Assembly: GCA_028703545.1 (NCBI GenBank)
Contig: JAQVMR010000004.1
Coordinates: 1 to 28,477 of the forward strand
Source: Patescibacteria group bacterium
GTDB taxonomy: Bacteria > Patescibacteriota > Patescibacteriia > UBA1558 > S5-K13
Length of the DNA: 28,477 nt
Direction: 5' to 3'
The translations under genes and the position numbers were made by a program. Shown one piece after another: positions 14,552 to 21,979 of this stretch. Numbering within the stretch: the stretch's first letter is position 1; the number at the start of each line of letters is the position of its first letter. The notes below the pieces were generated by a model, which saw only the letters and a list, made by a program, of their open reading frames with translations, was not told where the DNA came from and ran no database searches.

Positions 14552-16240
14552 ATGTTTGAAAAAAAAATAAAAGATTTAATTTCAAAAACAATTGGAATTA
14601 AAAATCTAGAAATTGAAATTCCACCAAAACAAGAATTGGGTGATTATGCTTTTCCATGTTTTGAATTATCAAAAAAATTAAATAAATCCGCCCAGGAGAT
14701 TGCAAATGACCTGGCTGTAAAAATAAAAAAACCAAACTTTGTAAAGGAAATAAGAGTTCTTGGTTCTTATATAAATTTTTTTATTGACTATAATTCAATT
14801 TCGAAAAAAATTATAAATGAAATTTTAAAAGAAAAAAATAATTTTGGATCTCAAAATATTGGAAAAAATAGAGTCATTGTAATAGATTTTTCATCTCCAA
14901 ATATTGCAAAACCCCTTAATATTGGACATTTAAGAAGCACTGTAATAGGAAATTCCCTATACAAAATCTACAAATCATTGGGATATAAAGTTGTTGGAGT
15001 AAATCATTTGGGTGACTGGGGAACACAATTTGGAAAACTAATTTACGCCTATAAAACATGGGGAAGTTCTATAGAATTAAAAAAAGATCCAATAAAACAC
15101 TTATTAGATTTATATGTAAAATTTCATAAAGAATCAAAACAAAATTCAAAACTTGACGATGCAGCACGAGATGAATTCCAAAAATTAGAAAAACGAGATA
15201 AAAAAAATCTAGAACTATGGAAAACTTTTAGATCTTTGTCGTTAGAAGAATTCAAGAAAATTTATAAAATTTTAAATATAAAATTTGATTCATATGACGG
15301 AGAAGCATTTTACAATTCCCAGCTAGAAGAAACCTTAAAATTAACAAAAAAATCATTAAATACAAAAATCTCCGAAGGAGCTCTTATAGTTGATCTAGAG
15401 AAATTTAAAATGCCACCATTTTTCTTGCTAAAATCAAATGAAACAAGTTCTTATCATTTGCGAGATTTATCTGCAGCAATTTACAGATTAAAAACATACA
15501 AACCCTACAAAATTTTATATGTTGTGGGGTGCGAACAAGAATTACACTTTAAACAATTATTCACAATTTTGGATTTAATGAAACTCAATAAAGACAAGTT
15601 TATACATGTAAATTTTGGAATGTTTAGTTTTTCCGATAACACAATGTCTACACGCGAAGGAAATATTATTTTTCTAGAAGACGTCTTAAATAAATCTATT
15701 AATTTAGCAAAAAAAATAATGGCTGATAAAAAATCCATAGCAAAAAATGATAATGAAACGGCTAAAAAAATTGGACTTGGTGCCGTAATTTTTGCTGATT
15801 TATCAAATGATAGAAATAAAAATATAATTTTCAACTGGAATAGAGTACTTGCATTTGACGGAGATACGGCTCCATATTTACAATACACTTATGTAAGGTG
15901 TTTGAGTATTTTAGAAAAAGCTAAAAAAGAGTATAAACTAACACCTGATATAAAAATTGATTATAAATTATTAAAAGAAGATTCGGAAATAAAAATTATA
16001 AAAGATTTAGGTAATTTTAAAAATATAGTTATAAAATCAGCTGAAAATTATAAACCAAATATAGTAGCAAATTATTTAATTGATCTGGCAAAAGATTTTA
16101 ATGAGTTTTATAATAACATTAGGGTAATAAGTAATGATATAAATTCTACAAAAGCAAAAGTTGCTCTAGTGTTATGTGTATCACAAGTAATTAAAAACGG
16201 ATTAAATTTGCTTGGAATAAGCACCGTTAACAAAATGTAA
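14552..16240 (+). CDS. argS: Arginyl-tRNA synthetase
   Basis: This class I aminoacyl-tRNA synthetase charges tRNA-Arg with arginine in the cytoplasm. The 562 residues cover the N-terminal tRNA D-loop domain (LGDYAFPCFELSK), the HIGH motif as NIGH (residues 123-126, in KPLNIGHLRST), the arginine-binding HLGDWGTQFGKLI (about 152-164), and the KMSKS-equivalent MSTREGN (365-371), where the lysine before it is Thr, as in many ArgS. The C-terminal DALR-type anticodon domain begins near the APYLQYTYVR segment (about 441). Length matches the family (550-590). It lies 4 nt before gatB, forming a translation-related pair. No Shine-Dalgarno sequence is seen. Confidence 0.97.
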   Translation: MFEKKIKDLISKTIGIKNLEIEIPPKQELGDYAFPCFELSKKLNKSAQEIANDLAVKIKKPNFVKEIRVLGSYINFFIDYNSISKKIINEILKEKNNFGSQNIGKNRVIVIDFSSPNIAKPLNIGHLRSTVIGNSLYKIYKSLGYKVVGVNHLGDWGTQFGKLIYAYKTWGSSIELKKDPIKHLLDLYVKFHKESKQNSKLDDAARDEFQKLEKRDKKNLELWKTFRSLSLEEFKKIYKILNIKFDSYDGEAFYNSQLEETLKLTKKSLNTKISEGALIVDLEKFKMPPFFLLKSNETSSYHLRDLSAAIYRLKTYKPYKILYVVGCEQELHFKQLFTILDLMKLNKDKFIHVNFGMFSFSDNTMSTREGNIIFLEDVLNKSINLAKKIMADKKSIAKNDNETAKKIGLGAVIFADLSNDRNKNIIFNWNRVLAFDGDTAPYLQYTYVRCLSILEKAKKEYKLTPDIKIDYKLLKEDSEIKIIKDLGNFKNIVIKSAENYKPNIVANYLIDLAKDFNEFYNNIRVISNDINSTKAKVALVLCVSQVIKNGLNLLGISTVNKM

Positions 16241-16244
16241 AATT

Positions 16245-17714
16245 ATGAATCTTGAAGCAATTATAGGATTAGAAATTCATGTACAATTAAAAACAAAAAG
16301 TAAAATGTTTTGTAGTTGTTCTAATGCTTCTGACGATACAAAACCAAATAGCGTTGTGTGTCCGATTTGTTTAGGTCACCCCGGAACACTTCCTAATTTA
16401 AATGAAGAAGTTATAAATTATGCTGTAAAATTAGCACTTGCGCTAAATTTAAAAATAAATCCGAGAAGTGTTTTTGAAAGAAAAAACTATTTTTATCCCG
16501 ACCTAGCACATGGTTATCAGATTTCTCAATTTGAGTATCCGCTATCACAAAATGGATTTTTTATCATAGAAGAAGATAATAAAAAAATAAGAATTGGAAT
16601 TGAAAGATTACATATAGAAAATGACAGTGCAAAAAGTATGCATGTAGATGGAGAAACTCTTATTGATTTTAACAGAGCAGGAACTCCGCTTGCTGAAATT
16701 GTAACTTGTCCTGATTTTAGATCACCCAGGCAAGCAAAATTATTTTTACAAAAACTACGTCAAATTTGCAGATATTTAAATATTTCAGATGCTGATATGG
16801 AGAAAGGAAACTTGCGATGTGATGTAAATATTTCACTTCGTCCACGTGGAGATATAAAATTATATCCAAAAACAGAAATTAAAAATTTAAACTCATTTAA
16901 ATCTGTAGAAAAAGCCATTGAATATGAAATAAAAAGACAAACTGAGTTATGGGAAAAAGGAGAAAAACCGGAAATACAAACTACTCGTGGATATATAGAT
17001 GCAAAACAAATCACAGAATTGCAACGTGAAAAAGAAGAATCAAATGATTATAGATATTTCCCCGAACCAGATATTCCTGAAATTTTTATTTCAGATGAAA
17101 AAATTGATAAATTGCAAATTGAAATTCCAGAACTCCCAGATGAAAAAATAAAAAGATTTATTAATGAATTTGAAATTGCCCTAAACGATGCGGAAATTTT
17201 ATCGAACACCATAGAAATATCTGAATTTTTTGAAAATACCGTATCCGAATTTCAAACACTTGTTTCACAAAATGATTATAAAAAAGAAAAATCTAAAATT
17301 ACAAAATTAATAACTGGTTGGATTACTTCTGAATTATTTAAATTAATAAACAAAGAAAACACAAACATAGAGAATATAAAAATTAGTCCCCATGATTTTT
17401 CTAAATTTATATTTGAGGTTTATAAAAATACAATAAATAGTTCAAATGCACAAAAAGTTTTAAAAATTATGTTTGACAGCGGAGCTGATCCTGAAAGCAT
17501 AATAAAAGAAAATGATTTCACCCAAATTAATGATGAAAATGAGCTTGAAAAATTGGCTCAAAAAATTATTAATGAAAATGCTGCTCAAACAGAGGAATAT
17601 AAATCTGGAAAAGAAAATTTAATGAAATATTTTGTGGGAATTGCGATGAAAGAAACAGGAGGTCGTGCAAATCCTGAAATAATCGAAACCATCTTAAGAA
17701 ATAAGTTAAAATAG
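16245..17714 (+). CDS. gatB: Aspartyl/glutamyl-tRNA amidotransferase subunit B
   Basis: GatB is the kinase/transferase subunit of the GatCAB complex, which converts Glu-tRNA-Gln (and Asp-tRNA-Asn) to the amide form. The 489 residues begin with the signature IGLEIHVQLKTKSKMFCSC. Zinc-type cysteines follow (CSC near residues 23-25 and CPIC near 39-42). ERKNYFYPDLAHGYQISQ, DFNRAGTPLAEIVT and LRCDVNISLRP are core motifs. The C-terminal helical tail domain ends with MKETGGRANPEIIETILRNKL. GatA and GatC are not in this window, so the complex is encoded at separate loci. It is followed after about 20 nt by the pyrBI promoter. Confidence 0.97.
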   Translation: MNLEAIIGLEIHVQLKTKSKMFCSCSNASDDTKPNSVVCPICLGHPGTLPNLNEEVINYAVKLALALNLKINPRSVFERKNYFYPDLAHGYQISQFEYPLSQNGFFIIEEDNKKIRIGIERLHIENDSAKSMHVDGETLIDFNRAGTPLAEIVTCPDFRSPRQAKLFLQKLRQICRYLNISDADMEKGNLRCDVNISLRPRGDIKLYPKTEIKNLNSFKSVEKAIEYEIKRQTELWEKGEKPEIQTTRGYIDAKQITELQREKEESNDYRYFPEPDIPEIFISDEKIDKLQIEIPELPDEKIKRFINEFEIALNDAEILSNTIEISEFFENTVSEFQTLVSQNDYKKEKSKITKLITGWITSELFKLINKENTNIENIKISPHDFSKFIFEVYKNTINSSNAQKVLKIMFDSGADPESIIKENDFTQINDENELEKLAQKIINENAAQTEEYKSGKENLMKYFVGIAMKETGGRANPEIIETILRNKLK

Positions 17715-17715
17715 A

Positions 17716-17744
17716 TTTGCAAAAATTCTAAATGCTGCTATAAT
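17716..17744 (+). promoter_or_regulatory. pyrBI promoter
   Basis: An extended -10 box TGCTATAAT (17736-17744) has TTGCAA (17717-17722, 4/6 to TTGACA) at a 16-bp spacing. It starts within a few bases of the gatB stop, giving a short leader of about 60 nt before pyrB. It lies upstream of the leader terminator, so the terminator acts on pyrBI transcripts. Confidence 0.65.
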
Positions 17745-17768
17745 TGCAGCAGAAAATAAACAAAAAAG

Positions 17769-17794
17769 AAAAGCTCCCACGGGGAACTTTTTTT
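17769..17794 (+). terminator. Leader terminator (putative attenuator) of pyrBI
   Basis: A hairpin with arms AAAAG-C-TCCC and GGGA-A-CTTTT (one C/A mismatch, 3-nt loop ACG) runs straight into seven T residues (17788-17794). It is a textbook intrinsic terminator placed between the promoter and the pyrB ribosome binding site. This matches the layout of attenuation-controlled pyrimidine operons. Control by UTP or a PyrR-type protein is inferred; no leader ATG precedes it, so a coupled leader peptide is not evident. Confidence 0.7.
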
Positions 17795-17798
17795 CAAA

Positions 17799-17805
17799 AA
17801 GGAGG
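17799..17805 (+). promoter_or_regulatory. Ribosome binding site deciding the pyrB start
   Basis: AAGGAGG lies 4 nt before ATG 17810. It fixes that ATG as the start and rules out the in-frame TTG at 17744, which is inside the promoter. It is one of only two strong Shine-Dalgarno sites noticed in the window. Confidence 0.85.
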
Positions 17806-17809
17806 AAAG

Positions 17810-18717
17810 ATGAAACACCTTATTTCAATGAGTGATGTCAACAAAGAGGATATTTTACATATTCTTGAACTTACTCATAAAATCGAAAATGGCACACTAA
17901 AACCAGATTTAACAGGTAAAATCATAATCATACCATTTTTTGAACCGTCAACGAGAACATTTGGTTCTTCTGAAAGCGCTATTTACAGACTAAATGGACA
18001 CATCATTGGATTTCCTGGTATAGAAAACAATTCTATTAAAAAAGGAGAAAGTGCCTATGATTCCATGAAAACAATGGGAATGTATGGGGATTGTATTATA
18101 ATGAGAGTTTCAGAAGAAGGACTGGCAAGACTTGCGTCTGAGATAGTAGATATTCCTGTTATAAATGGAGGAGATGGTACCAATCAACATCCAACTCAAG
18201 CACTGCTTGATATGTATGCAATTGAAAAACTCAAGGTGGGCTTGAAAATCTTACAATAGGTTTTGTTGGTGATCTAAAATATAGTAGAACCGTTCATTCA
18301 CTTATCAAGGCAATGTCGTTTTTTAATCCCAAATTCAAACTCATCTCATCCCAGAGTTTAAAAATACCTGAATCATTTATAAGGGAATTAGTGGAACAAA
18401 AAATTGAATTTCAAGAACTCACAAGAATTGAAGATGTAATAGACGAGCTTGATATCTGTTACATGACAAGAATTCAACGCGAAAGATTTCCAGATGAAGA
18501 AGAATTTAAAAAAGTTGAAAATTGTTACATATTAAATGTAGATATGCTTAGAAGTGTAAAGCCAAATTTTAAAATTCTTCATCCAATGCCACGAGTTAAA
18601 GAAATACCAAGAAATATAGACAAATGCCCACAAGCTTATTATTGGCAACAAGCAGAAGGTGGGATCACAGTAAGAAAGGCTATACTTTACCATTTATTAT
18701 TGGAGGAAAAATCATGA
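17810..18717 (+). CDS. pyrB: Aspartate carbamoyltransferase catalytic chain, interrupted by a one-base frameshift
   Basis: This is the catalytic subunit of aspartate transcarbamoylase, the committed step of pyrimidine synthesis. The first frame (17810-18259) carries the carbamoyl-phosphate site FFEPSTRT, the catalytic loop KKGES and GDGTNQHPTQALLDMY. The second frame (to 18717) carries GDLKYSRTVHSL, LHPMPRVKEI and the C-terminal QAEGGITVRKAILYHLL. Reading -1 at the five-A run 18225-18229 joins them as IEKTQGGLENLTIGFVGDLK, matching E. coli PyrB (IQETQGRLDN). One A is therefore missing from the run, giving a total of about 302 residues. This may be an assembly homopolymer error, a real mutation or a slippage site. 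The stop overlaps the pyrI start (ATGA). Confidence 0.88.
18702..18706 (+). promoter_or_regulatory. Ribosome binding site deciding the pyrI start
   Basis: GGAGG lies 7 nt before ATG 18714, inside the last codons of pyrB. It selects that ATG over upstream in-frame codons and gives a protein of exactly the usual PyrI length. Confidence 0.8.
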
Positions 18718-19175
18718 AAGACGATAAAGTAAAAGCTATAATAAACGGCACCGTAATTGATCATATTCCACACGGTAAATCCGAGTTACTTGTAAAAATA
18801 TTCTACTTAAGTGCTAACTATACTTATCTTGTGGGAAGTGGGCTTAAAAGTGACAAAGTTTTAAGTGGAAAAAAAGATATCATTAAAATTGAAGATAGGG
18901 AGTTATCTCAGGAAGAAACAAACATACTCTCCCTTTTAGCTCCGGGTGTGACTGTTTCGATTATAAGAGACAAGGAAGTTTGTGATAAAGTAAAAATTCA
19001 ACTTCCTAAAACTATACTCAATCTTATTATCTGCAACAATTCAAAATGCATCACTTCCATAGATAAAGAAACAGAAACAGAATTCATAGTAATTCAAAGA
19101 CAAGATGGGGTATTCTTGCAATGTAAATATTGTGAAAAAGAATATCCAATAGAAGAGCTTCAAATCAACCTATAA
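18714..19175 (+). CDS. pyrI: Aspartate carbamoyltransferase regulatory chain
   Basis: PyrI binds nucleotide effectors (ATP, CTP) and assembles with PyrB into the allosteric ATCase holoenzyme. With the start at 18714 it has 153 residues, the same length as E. coli PyrI. The N-terminal allosteric domain has VKAIINGTVIDHIPHGK. The C-terminal zinc domain has the four-cysteine pattern CNNSKC followed about 23 residues later by CKYC, which holds the structural zinc at the PyrB contact. It overlaps the pyrB stop by 4 nt and has its own GGAGG site. A strong terminator follows 4 nt after the stop codon. Its intact state argues that pyrB is also functional or was until very recently. Confidence 0.96.
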   Translation: MKDDKVKAIINGTVIDHIPHGKSELLVKIFYLSANYTYLVGSGLKSDKVLSGKKDIIKIEDRELSQEETNILSLLAPGVTVSIIRDKEVCDKVKIQLPKTILNLIICNNSKCITSIDKETETEFIVIQRQDGVFLQCKYCEKEYPIEELQINL

Positions 19176-19179
19176 ATCA

Positions 19180-19213
19180 AAAAGCGTTCCCAATAATCAA
19201 GGAACGCTTTTTT
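19180..19213. terminator. Bidirectional terminator between pyrI and the beta-helix gene
   Basis: A perfect stem AAAAGCGTTCC (19180-19190) / GGAACGCTTTT (19201-19211) with a 10-nt loop is flanked by T runs on one side and A runs on the other. It works for pyrI on the plus strand and for the convergent minus-strand gene that ends at 19225. Confidence 0.9.
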
Positions 19214-19224
19214 AATATATAAAA

Positions 19225-21684
19225 TTATTTTAATCTTCGCTCTAGAAGCATAAATCTTTCTGTGTTTGTGGCATTTGTCCACGGAGAAATAGCTAGTGGA
19301 TGATAATCTATATCTCCCGGAAAATTATATGGATTTTCACATATTCCATTATTATCAGAATCAATACAATTATGATCTCCCCAAAAATTACCAACTCCAT
19401 CTAATTCCCAATCAACTAAATTTGCTAGAACTTCTTGATAGGCATTATTCTGTGCACTATTTAAAATTGTATTATTATAAATTGTCTGAAATGATGTCTC
19501 GCTATCAATGTAGATTCCAACGTATGCACTGTTTGCTACATAATTATGAAAAATATTATTATAAGAAGATCCGGTTGTTATCCATAAACCATAATCGCCA
19601 CCAGTTCCCCAATTATTTGAAACTATATTATTAGAAGAAAGGGCATTTATCATTATCAAACTATTATCATATTGACCAGTTCCTATAATTGTATTTCTAT
19701 CTATTAAATTATTATTACCATAACTTATATCAATACTCGCGTAATCACTTCCACAATTTGTAACTGTATTATTTATTACCTGATTATTATGAGACGAAAT
19801 TCCATCATTTAAATATCCTATAATACCAATCCCATCCATTTCTGTATTTAGTATTGTATTGTTTTTTATAATATTATGACTTCCTTTTCGCAGTATTGGT
19901 CCATGACGGGTAGAATTAAAAGTATTATTTTCTATTAAATTATAGCTTCCATCTTCATGATAAATCGGAAAATTTAGAGCATAAAAATTACAATTTCTTA
20001 TCGTTATATTATCACGTCCTATGATATTAATTCCCCAATCATCTATCCCGGGGCTTCCTGTAATACTATGATTCTCGCAATCAATTGTTATATGATTTGA
20101 ATTAACATTTAGTGATACCCATTGATCTTCTACACACGTAATATTATTTAAAAGAGTTACACTTTGATTAATTGTATCTCCACAATTTAAATTCATTTTT
20201 CTTGGTTTTGGAAAATTATCAACTCCATTTCCTGGACCATTTATTATATAAGAAAGAGGAGTAGCAGAATTTGAATCATAATCATACCAATAATTTCCAT
20301 GATTATTAAAATCCCATAAATTATTTAAAGACGTCTCATCTTCATGGGCATTTATTATATTATTAAACTCATTATTATAGAAAATTGATGAAGTTGTATT
20401 TAATAAATTAATTCCATATTGAAATCCGTTTATTTCACAATTTTTTATAATAACTCCATTTTTTGAATTAATTTGTATTCCATAATCATTTGTATCACTA
20501 GAACCATTTATAGAATATCCATTACAATCAATTGTTATATTATTTGCTCCAATATTAAATGCAACTGGAATATTAGTTGAACAATTTATGTCTTGAGTTA
20601 ATGTAAGATTCTCATTGATTGTTGATCCACAACTACCAGGCACAATAACCACATAATTATAAGTAGATACATTACTTGGAATATATCCATTTTTATATGT
20701 TCTTGCTTTTAAATTAATTGATTGTGTTATTTGAATAGGATTTGTATATAACAAACTATTTTGGTTTGGATCGGATCCATCAAGCGTATATCTTATTTGT
20801 GCATTTGGAGTTTGAGTTGATAATGTTATAAACGACTGATAATCAACTATACCCGACTCCTGTGAGGCCACGGGATTTTCAGAAACCAAAACATTATAAT
20901 TATAAATTGATATATCACTGGATGCATAATTATTTCTATAAGCAATGGCTTTTAGGGTTGTTGTTGTGTTAAAAATTTGAATAGAACTTGTATATAACAA
21001 ACTATTTTGGTTTGGATCGAATCCATCAAGCGTATATCTTATTTGTGCATTTGGAGTTTGAGTTGATAAAGTTATAAACGACTGATAATCAACTATACCT
21101 GACTCCTGTGAAGCTACTGGATCAGAAACTGTTGGGTTTGGATAATTATCAACACCATCTCCATCTCCATTTATAAAATATGAATTTGGATATCCTAGAT
21201 TATTTTGAAAATCTGACCAAAAATTTCCAGCTTGAGAATTTATACTATACCATAAATTGTTAGAAGAGGAACTAGATTCATATGCATTTATTGTGTTATT
21301 GAAATGATTAAAATAAATGTTATTTGAGTTAGAATTTTCTAATTTAATTCCATATTGAAATCCACTTATTTTACAATTTTTTACAGTCACATTGCTTGCG
21401 TTTAATAAATTTATTCCAATCCCAATATTTCCGCTTGAGGTTCCGCCACCATTTATTGAATATCCGTTACAATTTAAAACAGCATTGCTTAATAAAGTAA
21501 AAGCATTTCCAATGCATGTATAATTTTTATTTAATGTAATATTTCCACTTAGAATACTTGCGCATTTAAACTCTCTTTTTTTCTCAATCATGTTAAGTTC
21601 TGCGGAAAATACAAAGTTATAAATACAAAAAAAATTTATAAAAATTATAAATACTCTAAAAAAATTATTTTTTAATGCTCTCAT
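19225..21684 (-). CDS. Secreted right-handed beta-helix (NosD-like) protein with two chitobiase/HEX C-terminal-type repeats
   Basis: An 819-residue exported protein. An N-terminal signal peptide (hydrophobic stretch about residues 8-27, FSA-type cleavage) is followed by three beta-helix modules that restart with the same phrase: ITLNKNYTC...NCNGYSINGGG, LTLTQDINC...ITIDCNGYSINGSS and VTLLNNITC...ITIDCENHSITGSP. Between modules one and two sit two near-identical domains of about 80 residues starting PVASQESGIVDYQSFITLST and containing IRYTLDG and DPNQNSLLYT. These resemble the chitobiase/beta-hexosaminidase C-terminal-type domain. Modules end in GNFWSDFQ/GNYWYDYD and GDGDGVDNYP, possible calcium-binding turns. 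The third helix is longest, with many N-N-x-I repeats. It probably binds or acts on extracellular polysaccharide; no catalytic site is evident. Low Lys and high Asn/Ile reflect the fold. Confidence 0.85.
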   Translation of the reverse strand: MRALKNNFFRVFIIFINFFCIYNFVFSAELNMIEKKREFKCASILSGNITLNKNYTCIGNAFTLLSNAVLNCNGYSINGGGTSSGNIGIGINLLNASNVTVKNCKISGFQYGIKLENSNSNNIYFNHFNNTINAYESSSSSNNLWYSINSQAGNFWSDFQNNLGYPNSYFINGDGDGVDNYPNPTVSDPVASQESGIVDYQSFITLSTQTPNAQIRYTLDGFDPNQNSLLYTSSIQIFNTTTTLKAIAYRNNYASSDISIYNYNVLVSENPVASQESGIVDYQSFITLSTQTPNAQIRYTLDGSDPNQNSLLYTNPIQITQSINLKARTYKNGYIPSNVSTYNYVVIVPGSCGSTINENLTLTQDINCSTNIPVAFNIGANNITIDCNGYSINGSSDTNDYGIQINSKNGVIIKNCEINGFQYGINLLNTTSSIFYNNEFNNIINAHEDETSLNNLWDFNNHGNYWYDYDSNSATPLSYIINGPGNGVDNFPKPRKMNLNCGDTINQSVTLLNNITCVEDQWVSLNVNSNHITIDCENHSITGSPGIDDWGINIIGRDNITIRNCNFYALNFPIYHEDGSYNLIENNTFNSTRHGPILRKGSHNIIKNNTILNTEMDGIGIIGYLNDGISSHNNQVINNTVTNCGSDYASIDISYGNNNLIDRNTIIGTGQYDNSLIMINALSSNNIVSNNWGTGGDYGLWITTGSSYNNIFHNYVANSAYVGIYIDSETSFQTIYNNTILNSAQNNAYQEVLANLVDWELDGVGNFWGDHNCIDSDNNGICENPYNFPGDIDYHPLAISPWTNATNTERFMLLERRLK
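20742..20876 (-). repeat. Intragenic direct repeat, copy A (135 bp)
   Basis: Almost identical at DNA level to 20988-21122 and of the same length. It encodes the PVASQESG...LLYT part of one chitobiase/HEX-type domain. The sequence outside the 135 bp differs much more, so the match reflects a recent duplication or gene conversion. Confidence 0.9.
20988..21122 (-). repeat. Intragenic direct repeat, copy B (135 bp)
   Basis: Partner of 20742-20876, with only a handful of differences, for example GGATCG-A-ATCC against GGATCG-G-ATCC and several changes near the PVASQ end. It encodes the first chitobiase/HEX-type domain in protein order. Confidence 0.9.
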
Positions 21685-21715
21685 ATTGTTTTTTATTTAA
21701 ATAATATAATAAATA

Positions 21716-21744
21716 TTTATACCACGTATTAATATTTATGTAAA
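21716..21744 (-). promoter_or_regulatory. Promoter of the beta-helix gene
   Basis: On the minus strand TTTACA (21744-21739) and TATAAA (21721-21716) are separated by exactly 17 bp, with TGG before the -10 (extended -10). The expected start of transcription lies about 25 nt upstream of the ATG at 21684. Confidence 0.7.
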
Positions 21745-21747
21745 TAG

Positions 21748-21775
21748 TTGTAAAAAAAATAAATTATGTTATGCT
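21748..21775 (+). promoter_or_regulatory. Possible divergent promoter for the small leader-like ORF
   Basis: TTGTAA (21748-21753) and TATGCT (21770-21775) with a 16-bp spacer face away from the beta-helix promoter. Transcription would begin at about 21783, right at the ATG of the small ORF (21788). Confidence 0.4.
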
Positions 21776-21787
21776 AATAATACTTTC

Positions 21788-21880
21788 ATGAACTCTCTCT
21801 TCTCCGGCTTTTATTCTGCTTACTCACTGTGGTGGCGGCAAAAATGGTTGTTTTCAAATTATGCTCTTCTCAGAAAATAA
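21788..21880 (+). CDS. Orphan aromatic-rich 30-residue ORF, leader-peptide-like
   Basis: A 30-codon ATG-to-TAA frame with nine aromatic residues: three Phe, three Tyr and three Trp, including tandem Trp codons (W15-W16) and W20 in the phrase LWWRQKW. That composition resembles leader peptides of aromatic amino acid operons. It has a promoter-like pair just upstream and an intrinsic terminator 56 nt downstream at 21934-21971. There is no biosynthetic gene after it on this strand; the next genes lie on the opposite strand. It is visibly richer in GC than its surroundings. There is no Shine-Dalgarno site. It could be a remnant of a lost attenuator, a small regulatory RNA, or chance. Whether it is translated is uncertain. 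Confidence 0.3.
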   Translation: MNSLFSGFYSAYSLWWRQKWLFSNYALLRK

Positions 21881-21933
21881 CATACTTGCCTGAAGGATAA
21901 ATAGCCGATTTTAAAAAAACAAAGAAAATAAAA

Positions 21934-21971
21934 AAGCACAGATGAAATACTCATTCCTGTGCTTCTTTTTT
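21934..21971. terminator. Bidirectional terminator after the slipin gene
   Basis: The stem AAGCACAG-ATGA / TCAT-(TC)-CTGTGCTT has a 5-nt loop. It is followed on the plus strand by CTTTTTT and preceded by A-rich sequence that gives a T run on the minus strand. It ends the minus-strand operon whose last gene stops at 21980, and also any transcript from the 21748 promoter. Confidence 0.88.
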
Positions 21972-21979
21972 ATAAAAAA

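Noticed and set aside
17744..17809. N-terminal extension of PyrB from an in-frame TTG at 17744
   Set aside because: The TTG lies in the -10 box, and the extension would be encoded by the leader terminator hairpin. ATG 17810 has a strong ribosome binding site and gives a normal PyrB N-terminus.
18624..18713. Longer PyrI starting at 18624
   Set aside because: It would overlap pyrB by about 90 nt. ATG 18714 has GGAGG upstream and gives exactly 153 residues, the usual PyrI length.
19296..19634. Plus-strand 112-codon frame inside the beta-helix gene
   Set aside because: It is antisense to a well-supported coding region, with a composition (Tyr/Asn/Leu) that mirrors the Asn/Ile repeats on the other strand.
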